Source of the DNA: Chitinophaga rupis
GTDB taxonomy: Bacteria > Bacteroidota > Bacteroidia > Chitinophagales > Chitinophagaceae
Assembly: GCF_900109685.1 (NCBI RefSeq)
Contig: NZ_FOBB01000001.1
Span: 744,001-808,000, forward strand
Reading direction: 5' to 3'
Length of the DNA stretch: 64,000 bases
Position numbers and translations under genes: made by a program
Shown: in pieces, positions 47,000 to 55,808 of the stretch
How positions within the stretch are numbered: the first letter of the stretch is position 1
Layout: each line of letters begins with the position of its first letter
Notes under the pieces: model-generated
Databases searched by the model: none
What the model was told of the DNA's origin: nothing
Seen by the model: the letters and a program-made list of their open reading frames with translations, nothing else

Positions 47000-48547
47000 C
47001 TAATAACTCCTGAACTTCTTCACCGCCGCCTGCCGCCATTCCCAAAACTTCGCTGACAGCTCCGGCGAAACGCCTTTCAGCAAAAACACACCTGTGCCAT
47101 ATTCCCGGGCGAAAGGGTTTTGTACTTTACCCACCTCAATGATCTGTTTGGATACTTGGTGCGCACGCTCATCCGGCTCGTCATCCAGCAGCACAATACA
47201 GCGGATGGTGTCCAAATGCGGGAACCAGAAAACATAATCTGCGCTGAAAGAACATGCCAGCGGTATGCGGCCCCGGTTGTAGTAATTCAACGCGCCGGCC
47301 TGCCCGTAATTACCGCACATGATCAGCGTATAAGGTTTATCAGAATCCGGCACCTGTGCATAGGCTTTGCGGGAAAGGGCTGCCATCTCCTGCCAGCCCA
47401 GCATATCTGCAAAATCCTGGGGCAGGGCATGGTTCTTACCATCTTCCCAGCGCAATAAACCTGCTGCCTGGAATTTGGCTGCCTTTTGCTGAATGGCAGC
47501 CGGTTTCAGCACCGGGAACGCAATGTTAAAAATGTAGAGGAAAGGCACTACTACCAGCAATATCCAAACAGCCCGCATGTATTTTAACCATTTGGCCCTG
47601 AACAGCTGCTCCCAGTACACGGCCCCAAAAGCCAGCAACACCGGGTATAAGCCCAGTGCATAGTAATCCTTAGCCCGCAGGTAGGTGAACAGCAGCATCA
47701 CAAACAGGTAAGTAAGCGCCACAAAACGGTAAGGGCTGAAGGCCCGGTAAAACAGCAATCCCAGTAAGCCTGCCACAAACAGGAAAGCACCTGTAAAAAA
47801 GAAAATGAACTGCGTTTTTATAAAATCCATGCGGTGCACATGCACCAGCTGCGTTTGCGAAAGCTCCGCCATATGGTGCAGCACCGGCATGCCGCTGCGT
47901 ATTTGCCAGATAATGTTAGGCAGGGCTATGAGCAGCGCAATACCGGCGCTTATGTACAGGTATTTGTTCAAAAATATTTTACGCTGTGGCGATAATAATA
48001 ATGCCGGCACTAATCCTACTACCAAAAAAAGAATGTTGTACTTATTCAGGAAGCCCAGGCCGATGGCCACCCCCAGCCATAACAGGTAGCTGTGTTTTTC
48101 CGTTTGCCGGTAACAGATCAGCAGGTAGAAGATCCAGGTCCAGCAAAGCACATCTAAAGAGTTAGGCTGGTACAGCATATTCAACCGTAAAAAAGCGGAG
48201 AAAATGAACACCGTAGCCGCTAATACCTGCGCATACCAGCCCCCCTCCAGCAATGCCACCACCCGCCATATAAGCACCAGTGTTAGCGCGCCATACAGGG
48301 CCGGAAAGAATTTTATCCAAAACACGGAATTACCCAGCCATTTAATAAGCAGTGATGTAAAGGCCGTAAAAGGCGGTACCGATAAATAACCCGCTGTTAA
48401 ATGATTGGCCATATCCAGGTGCAGGTACTCATCCCGGTGCAGCTCATACACGGGGTTGATAATGCAGTAATGCAATACCATTTTCAGCACAATAAATCCG
48501 GCTAATAAATAAAGCGGCACACGGCGGTTTGCAAGGGTTGTGTTCAT
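47000..48547 (-). CDS. GT39-like membrane glycosyltransferase
   Basis: The 515-residue protein has about ten membrane segments and resembles the ArnT/PMT group of dolichol- or undecaprenyl-phosphate-sugar glycosyltransferases. The acidic catalytic pair appears as HRDEYLHL near the N-terminus, followed by AGYLSVPPFTA. Likely roles are lipid A or protein glycosylation; the acceptor is not predictable. The start MNTTLANRRVP was chosen; an upstream ATG would add 25 residues before it. It is divergent from the AraC gene. Confidence 0.85.
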   Translation of the reverse strand: MNTTLANRRVPLYLLAGFIVLKMVLHYCIINPVYELHRDEYLHLDMANHLTAGYLSVPPFTAFTSLLIKWLGNSVFWIKFFPALYGALTLVLIWRVVALLEGGWYAQVLAATVFIFSAFLRLNMLYQPNSLDVLCWTWIFYLLICYRQTEKHSYLLWLGVAIGLGFLNKYNILFLVVGLVPALLLSPQRKIFLNKYLYISAGIALLIALPNIIWQIRSGMPVLHHMAELSQTQLVHVHRMDFIKTQFIFFFTGAFLFVAGLLGLLFYRAFSPYRFVALTYLFVMLLFTYLRAKDYYALGLYPVLLAFGAVYWEQLFRAKWLKYMRAVWILLVVVPFLYIFNIAFPVLKPAAIQQKAAKFQAAGLLRWEDGKNHALPQDFADMLGWQEMAALSRKAYAQVPDSDKPYTLIMCGNYGQAGALNYYNRGRIPLACSFSADYVFWFPHLDTIRCIVLLDDEPDERAHQVSKQIIEVGKVQNPFAREYGTGVFLLKGVSPELSAKFWEWRQAAVKKFRSY

Positions 48548-48929
48548 AAAAGAATGAATAAACAGGTAGTGCCTCAATATAATCACAATAACCCGTTTTT
48601 TCCGGCAACCCCTTACGGGCAAACGTAAAAAATAACCTGTACCAGGGAAAGCTGCTAAATAAAAAAAACGTCCCGGCGGAGTATGCCCGGGACGCTTTTT
48701 CCAGGTAAGATTAACCTTGTTTAAAACAAGATTTTGGTTGATAACGGTAAATCAATTTGTGAATTCTTTGTTAAATAATCAAAAATAAAATTGCAACGCT
48801 ATTTCAAATCTTGCTTCACACAGTTCTTTATAAAACCTGATATGAAACATAAACATCCTATCTAAAAACATAGTAGCCACCTGGCCCGAAAAACATTTCT
48901 GCCATTTTTCATATGCTTAACTTTGGTAT
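48548..48929. other. Divergent spacer with an orphan terminator
   Basis: This 382-bp stretch lies between the divergent GT39 and AraC genes. It holds a strong terminator-like hairpin and a minus-strand TATTTTTG at 48787-48780 with TTTG 17 bases upstream of it, which could frame a small RNA of about 110 bases. Confidence 0.5.
48663..48700 (-). terminator. Orphan intrinsic terminator between divergent genes
   Basis: AAAAAACGTCCCGG and CCGGGACGCTTTTT pair around CGGAGTATGC. On the minus strand it ends in a run of eight T, the strongest such tail in the window. No annotated gene ends here. Confidence 0.7.
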
Positions 48930-49862
48930 ATGCCTGCACAAAAAAATACAACGATATATAAAACAGAAAAGCTGGAAAATTTCAGGGGCGATATGCTGGT
49001 GCAGTATCCCAATACACCCCTTATACCTGAGCGGGGCAATGTAGTAGTACACTCCCGCCATGATATGCCCTGCAAAACACATTGTACCTCCAGCCGGCGC
49101 GATTATTACAAGATAACACTGGTAACCGCAGGCAGCGGCCGTTTAATGCTGGGTGCAAAACAGTATGTTATTAATGGCCCGGTGCTCATCTTCACCAATC
49201 CTGTAGAAACCAAGATCTGGGAAACAGATACACCGCAGGAGGGCTACAACTGTTTATTTACACAGCAGCTGTTTGAAAAACACCGTCATTACCGGGAAGA
49301 GGTGACCCGCCACCCGCTGTTCCAGGTAGGTGCAGATGCCGTGCTGCCTTTAACAGTTGCGCAGGTAAATACCCTGCAAACCATTTTCCAGCAGCTGATA
49401 CGGGAGTATAATGATACTGCTGCCTACCGGGAAGAAGCCATCCTGATATACCTGCAGCTATTATTGCTGGAAGCAAAACGTATAGGCATGCAGGCGAGTG
49501 AGACACATATTCCCTTAAACGCCGGCCAAATGCTGGCGCAGCGCTTTACAGATATGCTGGAAAAACAGTTTCCCATAGAAACACCGGCACAGCAGCTTAC
49601 CATACGTACTGCCCGTGAATATGCGCAATTGCTGAACGTACACCCCAACCACCTCAACGCTACTGTAAAGCAGGTTACGGGCCGTACCGTAAGTGAGCAT
49701 ATACGCCACCGCGTATTGCTGGAAGCAAAGCTGTTGCTGCTGCATACCGACTGGCATATTGCAGCCATTGCCTGGAGCCTGGGCTTTGAAGAGCCGGGCA
49801 ACTTTACCCATTTCTTCAAGAGCCAGGCCGGACAGTCGCCCCACCTGTTCCGGATCAGCTGA
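48930..49862 (+). CDS. AraC-family transcriptional regulator
   Basis: The 310-residue protein has an N-terminal cupin-like ligand-binding domain and a C-terminal two-helix-turn-helix AraC domain from about residue 210 (YAQLLNVHPNHLNATVKQVTG and IAWSLGFEEPGNFTHFFKSQAG). It lies 99 bp upstream of the aldo/keto reductase on the same strand, which makes that gene a natural target. The effector is unknown. Confidence 0.9.
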   Translation: MPAQKNTTIYKTEKLENFRGDMLVQYPNTPLIPERGNVVVHSRHDMPCKTHCTSSRRDYYKITLVTAGSGRLMLGAKQYVINGPVLIFTNPVETKIWETDTPQEGYNCLFTQQLFEKHRHYREEVTRHPLFQVGADAVLPLTVAQVNTLQTIFQQLIREYNDTAAYREEAILIYLQLLLLEAKRIGMQASETHIPLNAGQMLAQRFTDMLEKQFPIETPAQQLTIRTAREYAQLLNVHPNHLNATVKQVTGRTVSEHIRHRVLLEAKLLLLHTDWHIAAIAWSLGFEEPGNFTHFFKSQAGQSPHLFRIS

Positions 49863-49961
49863 TCATGGCCCTTTCTTTGCTGCCTGCAATAATTCCTTTG
49901 CGTTCTACAATTTTGGAAAGGGGCGCTGTTCTAATTTTATGGTCTCAAAAATTTCAATGTT

Positions 49962-50951
49962 ATGCAATACAGAATATTAGGAAAAACAGGAGAGCAGGTA
50001 TCTGCCATTGGCCTGGGTTGTATGGGTATGTCACATGCCTATGGCAATGCCGAAGAGCGGAATGAAAGCGAGTCTATAGCTACCCTGGAATATGCCCTGG
50101 AGCTGGGGGTGAACTTTTGGGATACGGCCGATTTTTACGGGCAGGGAGAGAATGAAGCATTGTTATCAAAAGTATTAGCCACCAAACGTAAACAGGTGTT
50201 CCTGGCCACTAAATTCGGCTTTAAGCTGGATAAGGATGGCAATACTATTTTTGACGGTTCGCCCGCTTATGTAAAGCAGGCCTGTGAAGCCAGCCTGCAG
50301 CGCCTGAAAACAGATGTAATAGACCTGTATTATGCACATCGTATAGACCCGAATGTACCGGTCGAGGAAACCGTAGGCGCCATGGCCAACCTGGTAAAGG
50401 AAGGCAAGGTGCGGTACCTGGGCCTGTCAGAAGCATCTGTAGCCTCTATCCGCAAAGCGCACAGTGTGCACCCTATTTCAGCATTGCAAAATGAATACTC
50501 CATCTGGACACGTGAAGTAGAGCAGGATATTTTAGCTACCACGCGTGAGCTGGGCATATCCCTTATTGCTTTTAGCCCCCTGGGCAGGGGATTAAGCGCC
50601 GGCACTACAGATCTTTCCCAGCTGCCGGAAGGTGATTTCCGCCGCTCACTGCCCCGCTTCCAGGAAAAGGAGCTGCAGCAGAATATGCAACTGGTGCAAA
50701 AGCTGGAAACACTGGCTAAGGAAAAGAACAGCACCACCGCACAGCTATCACTGGCCTGGCTGCTGGCGCAGGGGCAGGATATTATTCCCATTCCCGGCAC
50801 TAAACGCAGAAAATATTTACAGGAAAATGCGGCTGCGGCCGACATTACACTCAGCGCTTCTGAGCTGGAAGAGCTGCGCAACATTCTGCAATCCACAGCC
50901 ATTGCCGGCGCAAGGTATCCGGAGTATATGATGAAGATGGTAAATCATTAG
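49962..50951 (+). CDS. Aldo/keto reductase
   Basis: The 329-residue NADPH-dependent oxidoreductase has a TIM-barrel fold. The catalytic residues are visible: Asp and Tyr in [13 protein letters not shown], Lys in FLATKFGF and His in DLYYAHRID. The C-terminal [15 protein letters not shown] holds the cofactor-binding Lys/Arg. It probably reduces an aldehyde or ketone. It follows an AraC regulator on the same strand, and the stop opens a word array. Confidence 0.92.
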   Translation: MQYRILGKTGEQVSAIGLGCMGMSHAYGNAEERNESESIATLEYALELGVNFWDTADFYGQGENEALLSKVLATKRKQVFLATKFGFKLDKDGNTIFDGSPAYVKQACEASLQRLKTDVIDLYYAHRIDPNVPVEETVGAMANLVKEGKVRYLGLSEASVASIRKAHSVHPISALQNEYSIWTREVEQDILATTRELGISLIAFSPLGRGLSAGTTDLSQLPEGDFRRSLPRFQEKELQQNMQLVQKLETLAKEKNSTTAQLSLAWLLAQGQDIIPIPGTKRRKYLQENAAAADITLSASELEELRNILQSTAIAGARYPEYMMKMVNH

Positions 50952-50957
50952 AACCAG

Positions 50958-51047
50958 GCTAAACGCTGAATGCTAAATGCTGAACGCTGATTATGTTTTG
51001 TTGCAGACGTTATGCTTTCAGCGTTTAGCATTAGGCATTTAGCGTTA
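50958..51047. repeat. Facing word repeat, GCTAAACGCTGAATGC family
   Basis: GCTAAACGCTGAA at 50958-50970 is the exact complement of 51017-51029. Both arms contain further degenerate copies (ATGCTAAATGCTGAACGC; TTAGGCATTTAGCGT). The right arm includes the stop codon of the SUI1-like gene. Confidence 0.75.
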
Positions 51048-51377
51048 CACAGCCTTATATCCCCAATCTTTCAGCCACTTCAGCACTTTATCTTTATAAT
51101 CGCCTTGTATTAATATCTGCCCGTCTTTGGCGCTGCCGCCGGTACCGCATTTGGTTTTCAGGTCTTTGCCCAGCTGCTCCAGGTCGGCTGGCGTACCAAT
51201 AAAACCATCTACCAGGGTTACTACTTTACCGGCGCGCTGTTTCGTATCCAGCTTCACTTTCAGCTTTTGCTGCGCAGGCGGCAGGGTAGCTTCTTCGGAA
51301 GGCTGGTCCGGCTCAAAAGAAAAATCCGGATTGGTGGAATACACGATCCCGCCGGGGTTATGCTTCTTCTTTGACAT
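51045..51377 (-). CDS. SUI1/YciH-type translation initiation factor
   Basis: The 110-residue protein is of the eIF1/SUI1 family, with the beta-alpha domain containing KCGTGGSAKDGQILIQGDY and a DWGYKAV end. Bacterial members can stimulate initiation fidelity, though their role is not well established. It is the last gene of a probable nadC-lipid kinase-SUI1 operon, starting 10 bp after the kinase. The stop lies inside a word repeat. Confidence 0.9.
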   Translation of the reverse strand: MSKKKHNPGGIVYSTNPDFSFEPDQPSEEATLPPAQQKLKVKLDTKQRAGKVVTLVDGFIGTPADLEQLGKDLKTKCGTGGSAKDGQILIQGDYKDKVLKWLKDWGYKAV

Positions 51378-51387
51378 AGCGTTAAAA

Positions 51388-52269
51388 TTAATTATTCAGT
51401 ATAACCTGCAGCGCAGCTTTTACTACCTTAAACTGCACTTCTCCCTTACTTGTCAAAGGTACGGCATCTCCATCTACCTGCAGGTAAGCCAGCCGCGGGC
51501 TGTTTACGGTAATATATTCCCCGGTATAGTGCTGCATGTATTTTGTTTTGTGCACAGTGCCCAGCAGGGAGTAAATGCTTAAAGGCAACAGTCCTAAAAA
51601 GCTTACTGGTGGCACAATACACACATCCAGCAGGCCGTCAAATACGCTGGCGTCAGGGGCCAGCTTAAACTCATAGCCAAACTGGTTGCCATTGGCCACG
51701 CTCAGCAAAAATGCAGGCCGGTCCAGCGTTTTACCGTCTATGTTAATGGTATAATTATCTCCTTTATATTCTCTGAAAGTTTGTATCACCAGCTTGGCAT
51801 AGCCCTGCAAGCCGCGTTTCTTGGTATGGCGGAACTTATCGGCCACCACAGCATCAAAACCTACACCGGCATTGCTCAGGAACAGGTGTTCATTGGCATA
51901 GCCGGCATCAATAGGGCCGCGCTTGTTCTGTACTATTACCTGCAGCGCCTTATGTACATTCAGCGGTATTTTTAAAGCCCGGGCCAGCCCGTTGCCGCTG
52001 CCCAGCGGTATTACCGCCAGCGCGGTCTGGCTGCCAATAAGGCCCTGCGCAATCTCGTTAATGGAACCATCACCTCCTACAGCCACCACCGTATCCACTC
52101 CCTGCTGTACAGCTTCCTGCGCCAGGTGCGTACCATGCCCCAGGTAAGCCAGGTGGGTAATATTCACTGAAAATTCCGGCGCCGGCAGGTGTTGGCGTAT
52201 CACATCTTCCAGAAGTTTTTCCCGGTCAGTGCCTGCTTTGCGGTTAATAATGAAAAGGATCTTTCTCAA
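51388..52269 (-). CDS. Diacylglycerol/lipid kinase family protein
   Basis: The 293-residue protein of the DAGK catalytic family (YegS/BmrU group) has the nucleotide-binding GGDGSINEIAQGL and GSGNGLARAL motifs near residues 65-100, then the beta-sandwich lipid-binding domain. It phosphorylates diacylglycerol or a related lipid at the inner membrane. It lies between nadC (41 bp upstream) and the SUI1 gene. Confidence 0.88.
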   Translation of the reverse strand: MRKILFIINRKAGTDREKLLEDVIRQHLPAPEFSVNITHLAYLGHGTHLAQEAVQQGVDTVVAVGGDGSINEIAQGLIGSQTALAVIPLGSGNGLARALKIPLNVHKALQVIVQNKRGPIDAGYANEHLFLSNAGVGFDAVVADKFRHTKKRGLQGYAKLVIQTFREYKGDNYTINIDGKTLDRPAFLLSVANGNQFGYEFKLAPDASVFDGLLDVCIVPPVSFLGLLPLSIYSLLGTVHKTKYMQHYTGEYITVNSPRLAYLQVDGDAVPLTSKGEVQFKVVKAALQVILNN

Positions 52270-52310
52270 ATGTTATTTTTTACCAGTCAAAAACGTGTGC
52301 AAATGCACAC

Positions 52311-53159
52311 TTACTCTACTGCCTTCAGGCTCAGATCCAGGCTAACTGCATGGTGTATCACAGCCCCTACAGAAACAAAATCAACCCCTGTTTTCGCATA
52401 GGCGTCCACGTTAGCAAGGCTAATGCCGCCGGAAGCTTCTGTTTCGTAACGCCCCTGTATCAGGTCCAGCGCGGCCGGTATCTGCTCCGGGCTGAAATTG
52501 TCCAGCATAATACGGTGTATGCCGCCTACGGCCAGCACTTCCTTCACATCATCCAGGCTACGGGTTTCCACTTCTATCTGCAGGTTCAGCTTTTTCTCCT
52601 GCAGGTAGGCAATGGTTTTATTTACAGCAGCGGTAATACCGCCTGCAAAGTCAATGTGATTATCTTTCAGCATTACCATATCATACAGGCCCATGCGGTG
52701 GTTTACGCCACCGCCAATGCGCACAGCTTCTTTTTCCAGCAGGCGGAAGTTAGGGGTGGTTTTACGTGTATCCAGCAGGCGGGTATGGTAGCCCTTCAGC
52801 TTATCAACATACTGTTTGGTAAGGGTGGCAATGCCGCTCATACGCTGCATGCAGTTCAATACCAGGCGTTCGCCCATCAGCAGGGTATGCACAGCCGCTT
52901 CCACCTCAAAAGCAGTTTCGCCGGGTTGCATAGGATCGCCATCCTTTTTATAGGGAGTAAAAACAGTGAACATATCCAGCTGGCGGAAAATAGCTTCCGC
53001 TACCTCCATACCGGCCAGTATGCCCTGCTCCTTTATTTTGAGCCTTGCCTTACCCTTAGCGGTAGGGGGTATACAGGCCATAGTGCTATGGTCCCCGTTG
53101 CCAATATCTTCAGCTAAAGCACTTCTTATCAGGTTATTCAACGCTGTCTCTTGTATCAT
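52311..53159 (-). CDS. nadC: Nicotinate-nucleotide pyrophosphorylase
   Basis: Quinolinate phosphoribosyltransferase of NAD synthesis. The start MIQETALNNL gives 282 residues, the family length; an upstream ATG would add 24. The motifs LDTRKTTPNFRLLEKEAVR, GGVNHRMGLYD and KDNHI of the phosphoribosyltransferase barrel are clear. It is the first gene of the operon with the lipid kinase and SUI1; nadA and nadB are not in the window. Confidence 0.95.
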   Translation of the reverse strand: MIQETALNNLIRSALAEDIGNGDHSTMACIPPTAKGKARLKIKEQGILAGMEVAEAIFRQLDMFTVFTPYKKDGDPMQPGETAFEVEAAVHTLLMGERLVLNCMQRMSGIATLTKQYVDKLKGYHTRLLDTRKTTPNFRLLEKEAVRIGGGVNHRMGLYDMVMLKDNHIDFAGGITAAVNKTIAYLQEKKLNLQIEVETRSLDDVKEVLAVGGIHRIMLDNFSPEQIPAALDLIQGRYETEASGGISLANVDAYAKTGVDFVSVGAVIHHAVSLDLSLKAVE

Positions 53160-53201
53160 ACCGTCAGTATTTCCTGGTGTTTGCGGCCCCAAAAATAAAG
53201 A

Positions 53202-53228
53202 GTGCCTCCGTAATTTGTACGGAGGCAC
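53202..53228 (-). terminator. Terminator of the DUF4783-like gene
   Basis: GTGCCTCCGTA pairs exactly with TACGGAGGCAC around a 5-base loop. On the minus strand it follows the DUF4783-like stop by 34 bases and is followed by TCTTTATTTTTGG. Confidence 0.85.
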
Positions 53229-53262
53229 CAAGGTTTTTCAAATTATATTAAGATGAATGGGA

Positions 53263-53820
53263 TTATTTACTCTCGAACCGCAGCTCATTCAACACTAACG
53301 AACTGCCCTTTTTCTGTAGAAAAAAGGAAGTCCGGAAGCTACCGCCTCCGGTAACCATATTGCCAATACCATAGCGGGAGCCGCCACCGGCCTCGCCCTG
53401 GTGCAGCAGTTCAAAAGATTTAACCTGATTCTTGGAAAAAAAGTCCTTTAAAATGATCTCTGCCTGCGCTTTACTGTAAGAAGTAGAACGGCCGGCAATA
53501 TTGATCTCTACAGTATTATCCAGGTAACGGGAAAGGTTTCCCGCATCACCCTGCTTAATAGCGCTTACCACATCTTCAAAAGGACCAGCTACCTGGCCTT
53601 TTAACGGACGTGCGGATAAGGAGAACATTGTAACAATGCCTCCCAGTAACAGTATAGCCAATACGTACATGAACCTGGTCCAGTGCTGCCCGGCCTTTTC
53701 AGCGGGCGCCTGCCCAATCGTATATGTATCTGGTGACAGTAAAATGGAACCTCGCTGTACCCCTCCCTCTGTCTTTATCATGCTCGGTTTCATAAGAAAA
53801 TGTTTCTGTTTATTTGCCAT
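53263..53820 (-). CDS. Membrane-anchored DUF4783-like protein
   Basis: The 185-residue protein has one membrane segment near residues 51-68 and a C-terminal nuclear-transport-factor-like domain (about 80-185, FEDVVSAIKQGDAGNLSRYL) resembling the DUF4783 family of Bacteroidota. Its function is unknown. It is separated from nadC by its own terminator, so it is probably a single-gene unit. Confidence 0.65.
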   Translation of the reverse strand: MANKQKHFLMKPSMIKTEGGVQRGSILLSPDTYTIGQAPAEKAGQHWTRFMYVLAILLLGGIVTMFSLSARPLKGQVAGPFEDVVSAIKQGDAGNLSRYLDNTVEINIAGRSTSYSKAQAEIILKDFFSKNQVKSFELLHQGEAGGGSRYGIGNMVTGGGSFRTSFFLQKKGSSLVLNELRFESK

Positions 53821-54035
53821 GCCGGATTCATGGTTATTTCAATAAGAATTATCGACAACCCCAGCTGTGCCAAAACTATGCCAGATTGCTAACAGGTTGT
53901 TAAAATACAATTATCGTTGTAGCATACAACAACTAACCATTGCAAATATATTAATATATAACGTTTTAGTAAGATTTAACTACGTTTTTAATATGTTCTC
54001 TTTTAAGGAAAGGCCGGCCGCATTTTAGTGAACGT

Positions 54036-54043
54036 TAATTTTG
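54036..54043 (+). promoter_or_regulatory. Candidate -7 element of gpmI
   Basis: TAATTTTG fits TAnnTTTG, about 75 bases before the chosen gpmI start. No well-placed -33 element is seen. Confidence 0.35.
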
Positions 54044-54118
54044 CAGAAAATATGCGGGGATTCAAGTCATTATGAGTACTTTCACCCCCTTGTTGGATCA
54101 AACCTAATTCAAAGAATC

Positions 54119-55642
54119 ATGGAAACTAAAAGAGCCATTCTGGTTATTATGGATGGATGGGGCCTGGGGCAGGTACCCGCGGCAGATGCCATATCTCACG
54201 CAAAAACGCCTTTTGTAAGCAGCTTATATAATAAATACCCGCATAGCAGGCTTATAACCTGCGGGGAAGACGTAGGCCTGCCGGAAGGGCAAATGGGCAA
54301 CTCGGAAGTAGGCCACCTGAACTTAGGCGCAGGCCGTATTGTTTACCAGGAGCTGCAGCGCATTAATGTAGCCGCCCGCAATGGAGAACTGGCACAGAAT
54401 AAAGTGCTGCTGGATACGATTAACTATGCCAAATCCAACAACAAGGCATTACACCTGATAGGCCTGGTGAGCGATGGCGGCGTGCACTCCCACATTAACC
54501 ATATAAAAGCATTAACACAAATAGCCAAACAGCAGGGCCTTACCAATGTATTCATCCATGCCTTTACAGACGGGCGGGATACGGATCCCAAGAGTGGCTT
54601 AGGTTTCCTGGAAGACCTGATGGTGCACCTGACCAATACTACCGGGCAGCTGGCCTCCATTACCGGCCGCTATTACGCTATGGACCGCGATAAGCGCTGG
54701 GAACGCGTAAAGCTGGCCTACGATGCCATGGTGCATGGCACCGGCACGCCTACGCAGGACCCGCTGACAGCTGTAAAAGCATCTTATGCAGAAGGGGTGA
54801 CCGATGAGTTTATTAAACCCATTATTGTTACCAATGCGCAATTAGCGCCCCTGGCCACTATACAGGAAGGGGATGCAGTGCTGTGCTTTAACTTCCGTAC
54901 AGACCGTTGCCGCGAAATAACCCAGGTGCTTAGTCAGCAGGCCATTCCCGAGCAGGATATGCACCCGCTGCACCTGCACTACACCACCATGACGGAGTAC
55001 GATAAAACCTACAGAGGGGTGTATGTAATATTTGAGAACGATAACCTGAATATGACGCTGGGCGAGGTGCTGGAACAAAACAACCGCAGCCAGATCCGTA
55101 TAGCAGAAACGGAGAAATATCCGCACGTGACCTTCTTCTTCTCCGGCGGACGGGAAAAAGAATTTAATGGCGAACGCCGCCTCATTATCCCCTCTCCCAA
55201 AGTAGCCACCTACGATCTGCAGCCGGAGATGAGCGCTTTCCAGGTAGCGGATACCATTGTGAAAGAGATTGATCAAAAATCGGCCGACTTTATTTGCCTG
55301 AACTTTGCCAATGCCGATATGGTGGGCCATACAGGTGTATGGCAGGCCGTTATTAAAGCGGTAGAAACGGTAGATACCTGCGTAGAACGGGTGGTAACCG
55401 CTGCGCTGAACAATGGTTATACCGTGTTCCTGACCGCAGACCATGGCAACGCTGATTTTATGGTGAACCCCGATGGCTCGCCCAATACCGCGCACTCCCT
55501 GAACCTGGTGCCTTTATTCATTATCAGTAATGATTTTAAAGGCGCTATGAAAGATGGTAAGCTGGGCGATATAGCTCCTACCATCCTGCATTTCATGGGC
55601 CTGCCCGTACCGAAGGAAATGACCGGCAACCTGCTGGTATAA
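54119..55642 (+). CDS. gpmI: Phosphoglycerate mutase, 2,3-bisphosphoglycerate-independent
   Basis: This glycolytic enzyme interconverts 3- and 2-phosphoglycerate using two metal ions. The start METKRAILVIMDGWGLG gives 507 residues, the family length; an upstream ATG would add 26. The catalytic serine is in MGNSEVGHLNLGAGR, and metal-binding motifs DGRDT, NFADMVGHTG (as NFANADMVGH) and TADHGNAD are present. It is followed by an intrinsic terminator-like word repeat. Confidence 0.95.
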   Translation: METKRAILVIMDGWGLGQVPAADAISHAKTPFVSSLYNKYPHSRLITCGEDVGLPEGQMGNSEVGHLNLGAGRIVYQELQRINVAARNGELAQNKVLLDTINYAKSNNKALHLIGLVSDGGVHSHINHIKALTQIAKQQGLTNVFIHAFTDGRDTDPKSGLGFLEDLMVHLTNTTGQLASITGRYYAMDRDKRWERVKLAYDAMVHGTGTPTQDPLTAVKASYAEGVTDEFIKPIIVTNAQLAPLATIQEGDAVLCFNFRTDRCREITQVLSQQAIPEQDMHPLHLHYTTMTEYDKTYRGVYVIFENDNLNMTLGEVLEQNNRSQIRIAETEKYPHVTFFFSGGREKEFNGERRLIIPSPKVATYDLQPEMSAFQVADTIVKEIDQKSADFICLNFANADMVGHTGVWQAVIKAVETVDTCVERVVTAALNNGYTVFLTADHGNADFMVNPDGSPNTAHSLNLVPLFIISNDFKGAMKDGKLGDIAPTILHFMGLPVPKEMTGNLLV

Positions 55643-55648
55643 ATATGT

Positions 55649-55755
55649 AAATGTGCAGATGAATTAAAGCGGTTCAATACGCTGTATTTATCTGCACATT
55701 TTTTTTACATCCGAACACACCGGCCGTCCCCTCATCTGCATATTTACACATCCCC
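55649..55755. repeat. Facing word repeat and terminator after gpmI, GCAGATGTGCA family
   Basis: AAATGTGCAGAT at 55649-55660 is the exact complement of ATCTGCACATTT at 55690-55701, which runs on into TTTTTT, so it can also work as an intrinsic terminator. A third word copy (CTCATCTGCATATTTACAC) lies near 55730-55755. Confidence 0.75.
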
Positions 55756-55808
55756 CTGTAACTTTCCCCCCTTCCCTCCGTTTTACTTTTACAAAAACAT
55801 TTACCCCT

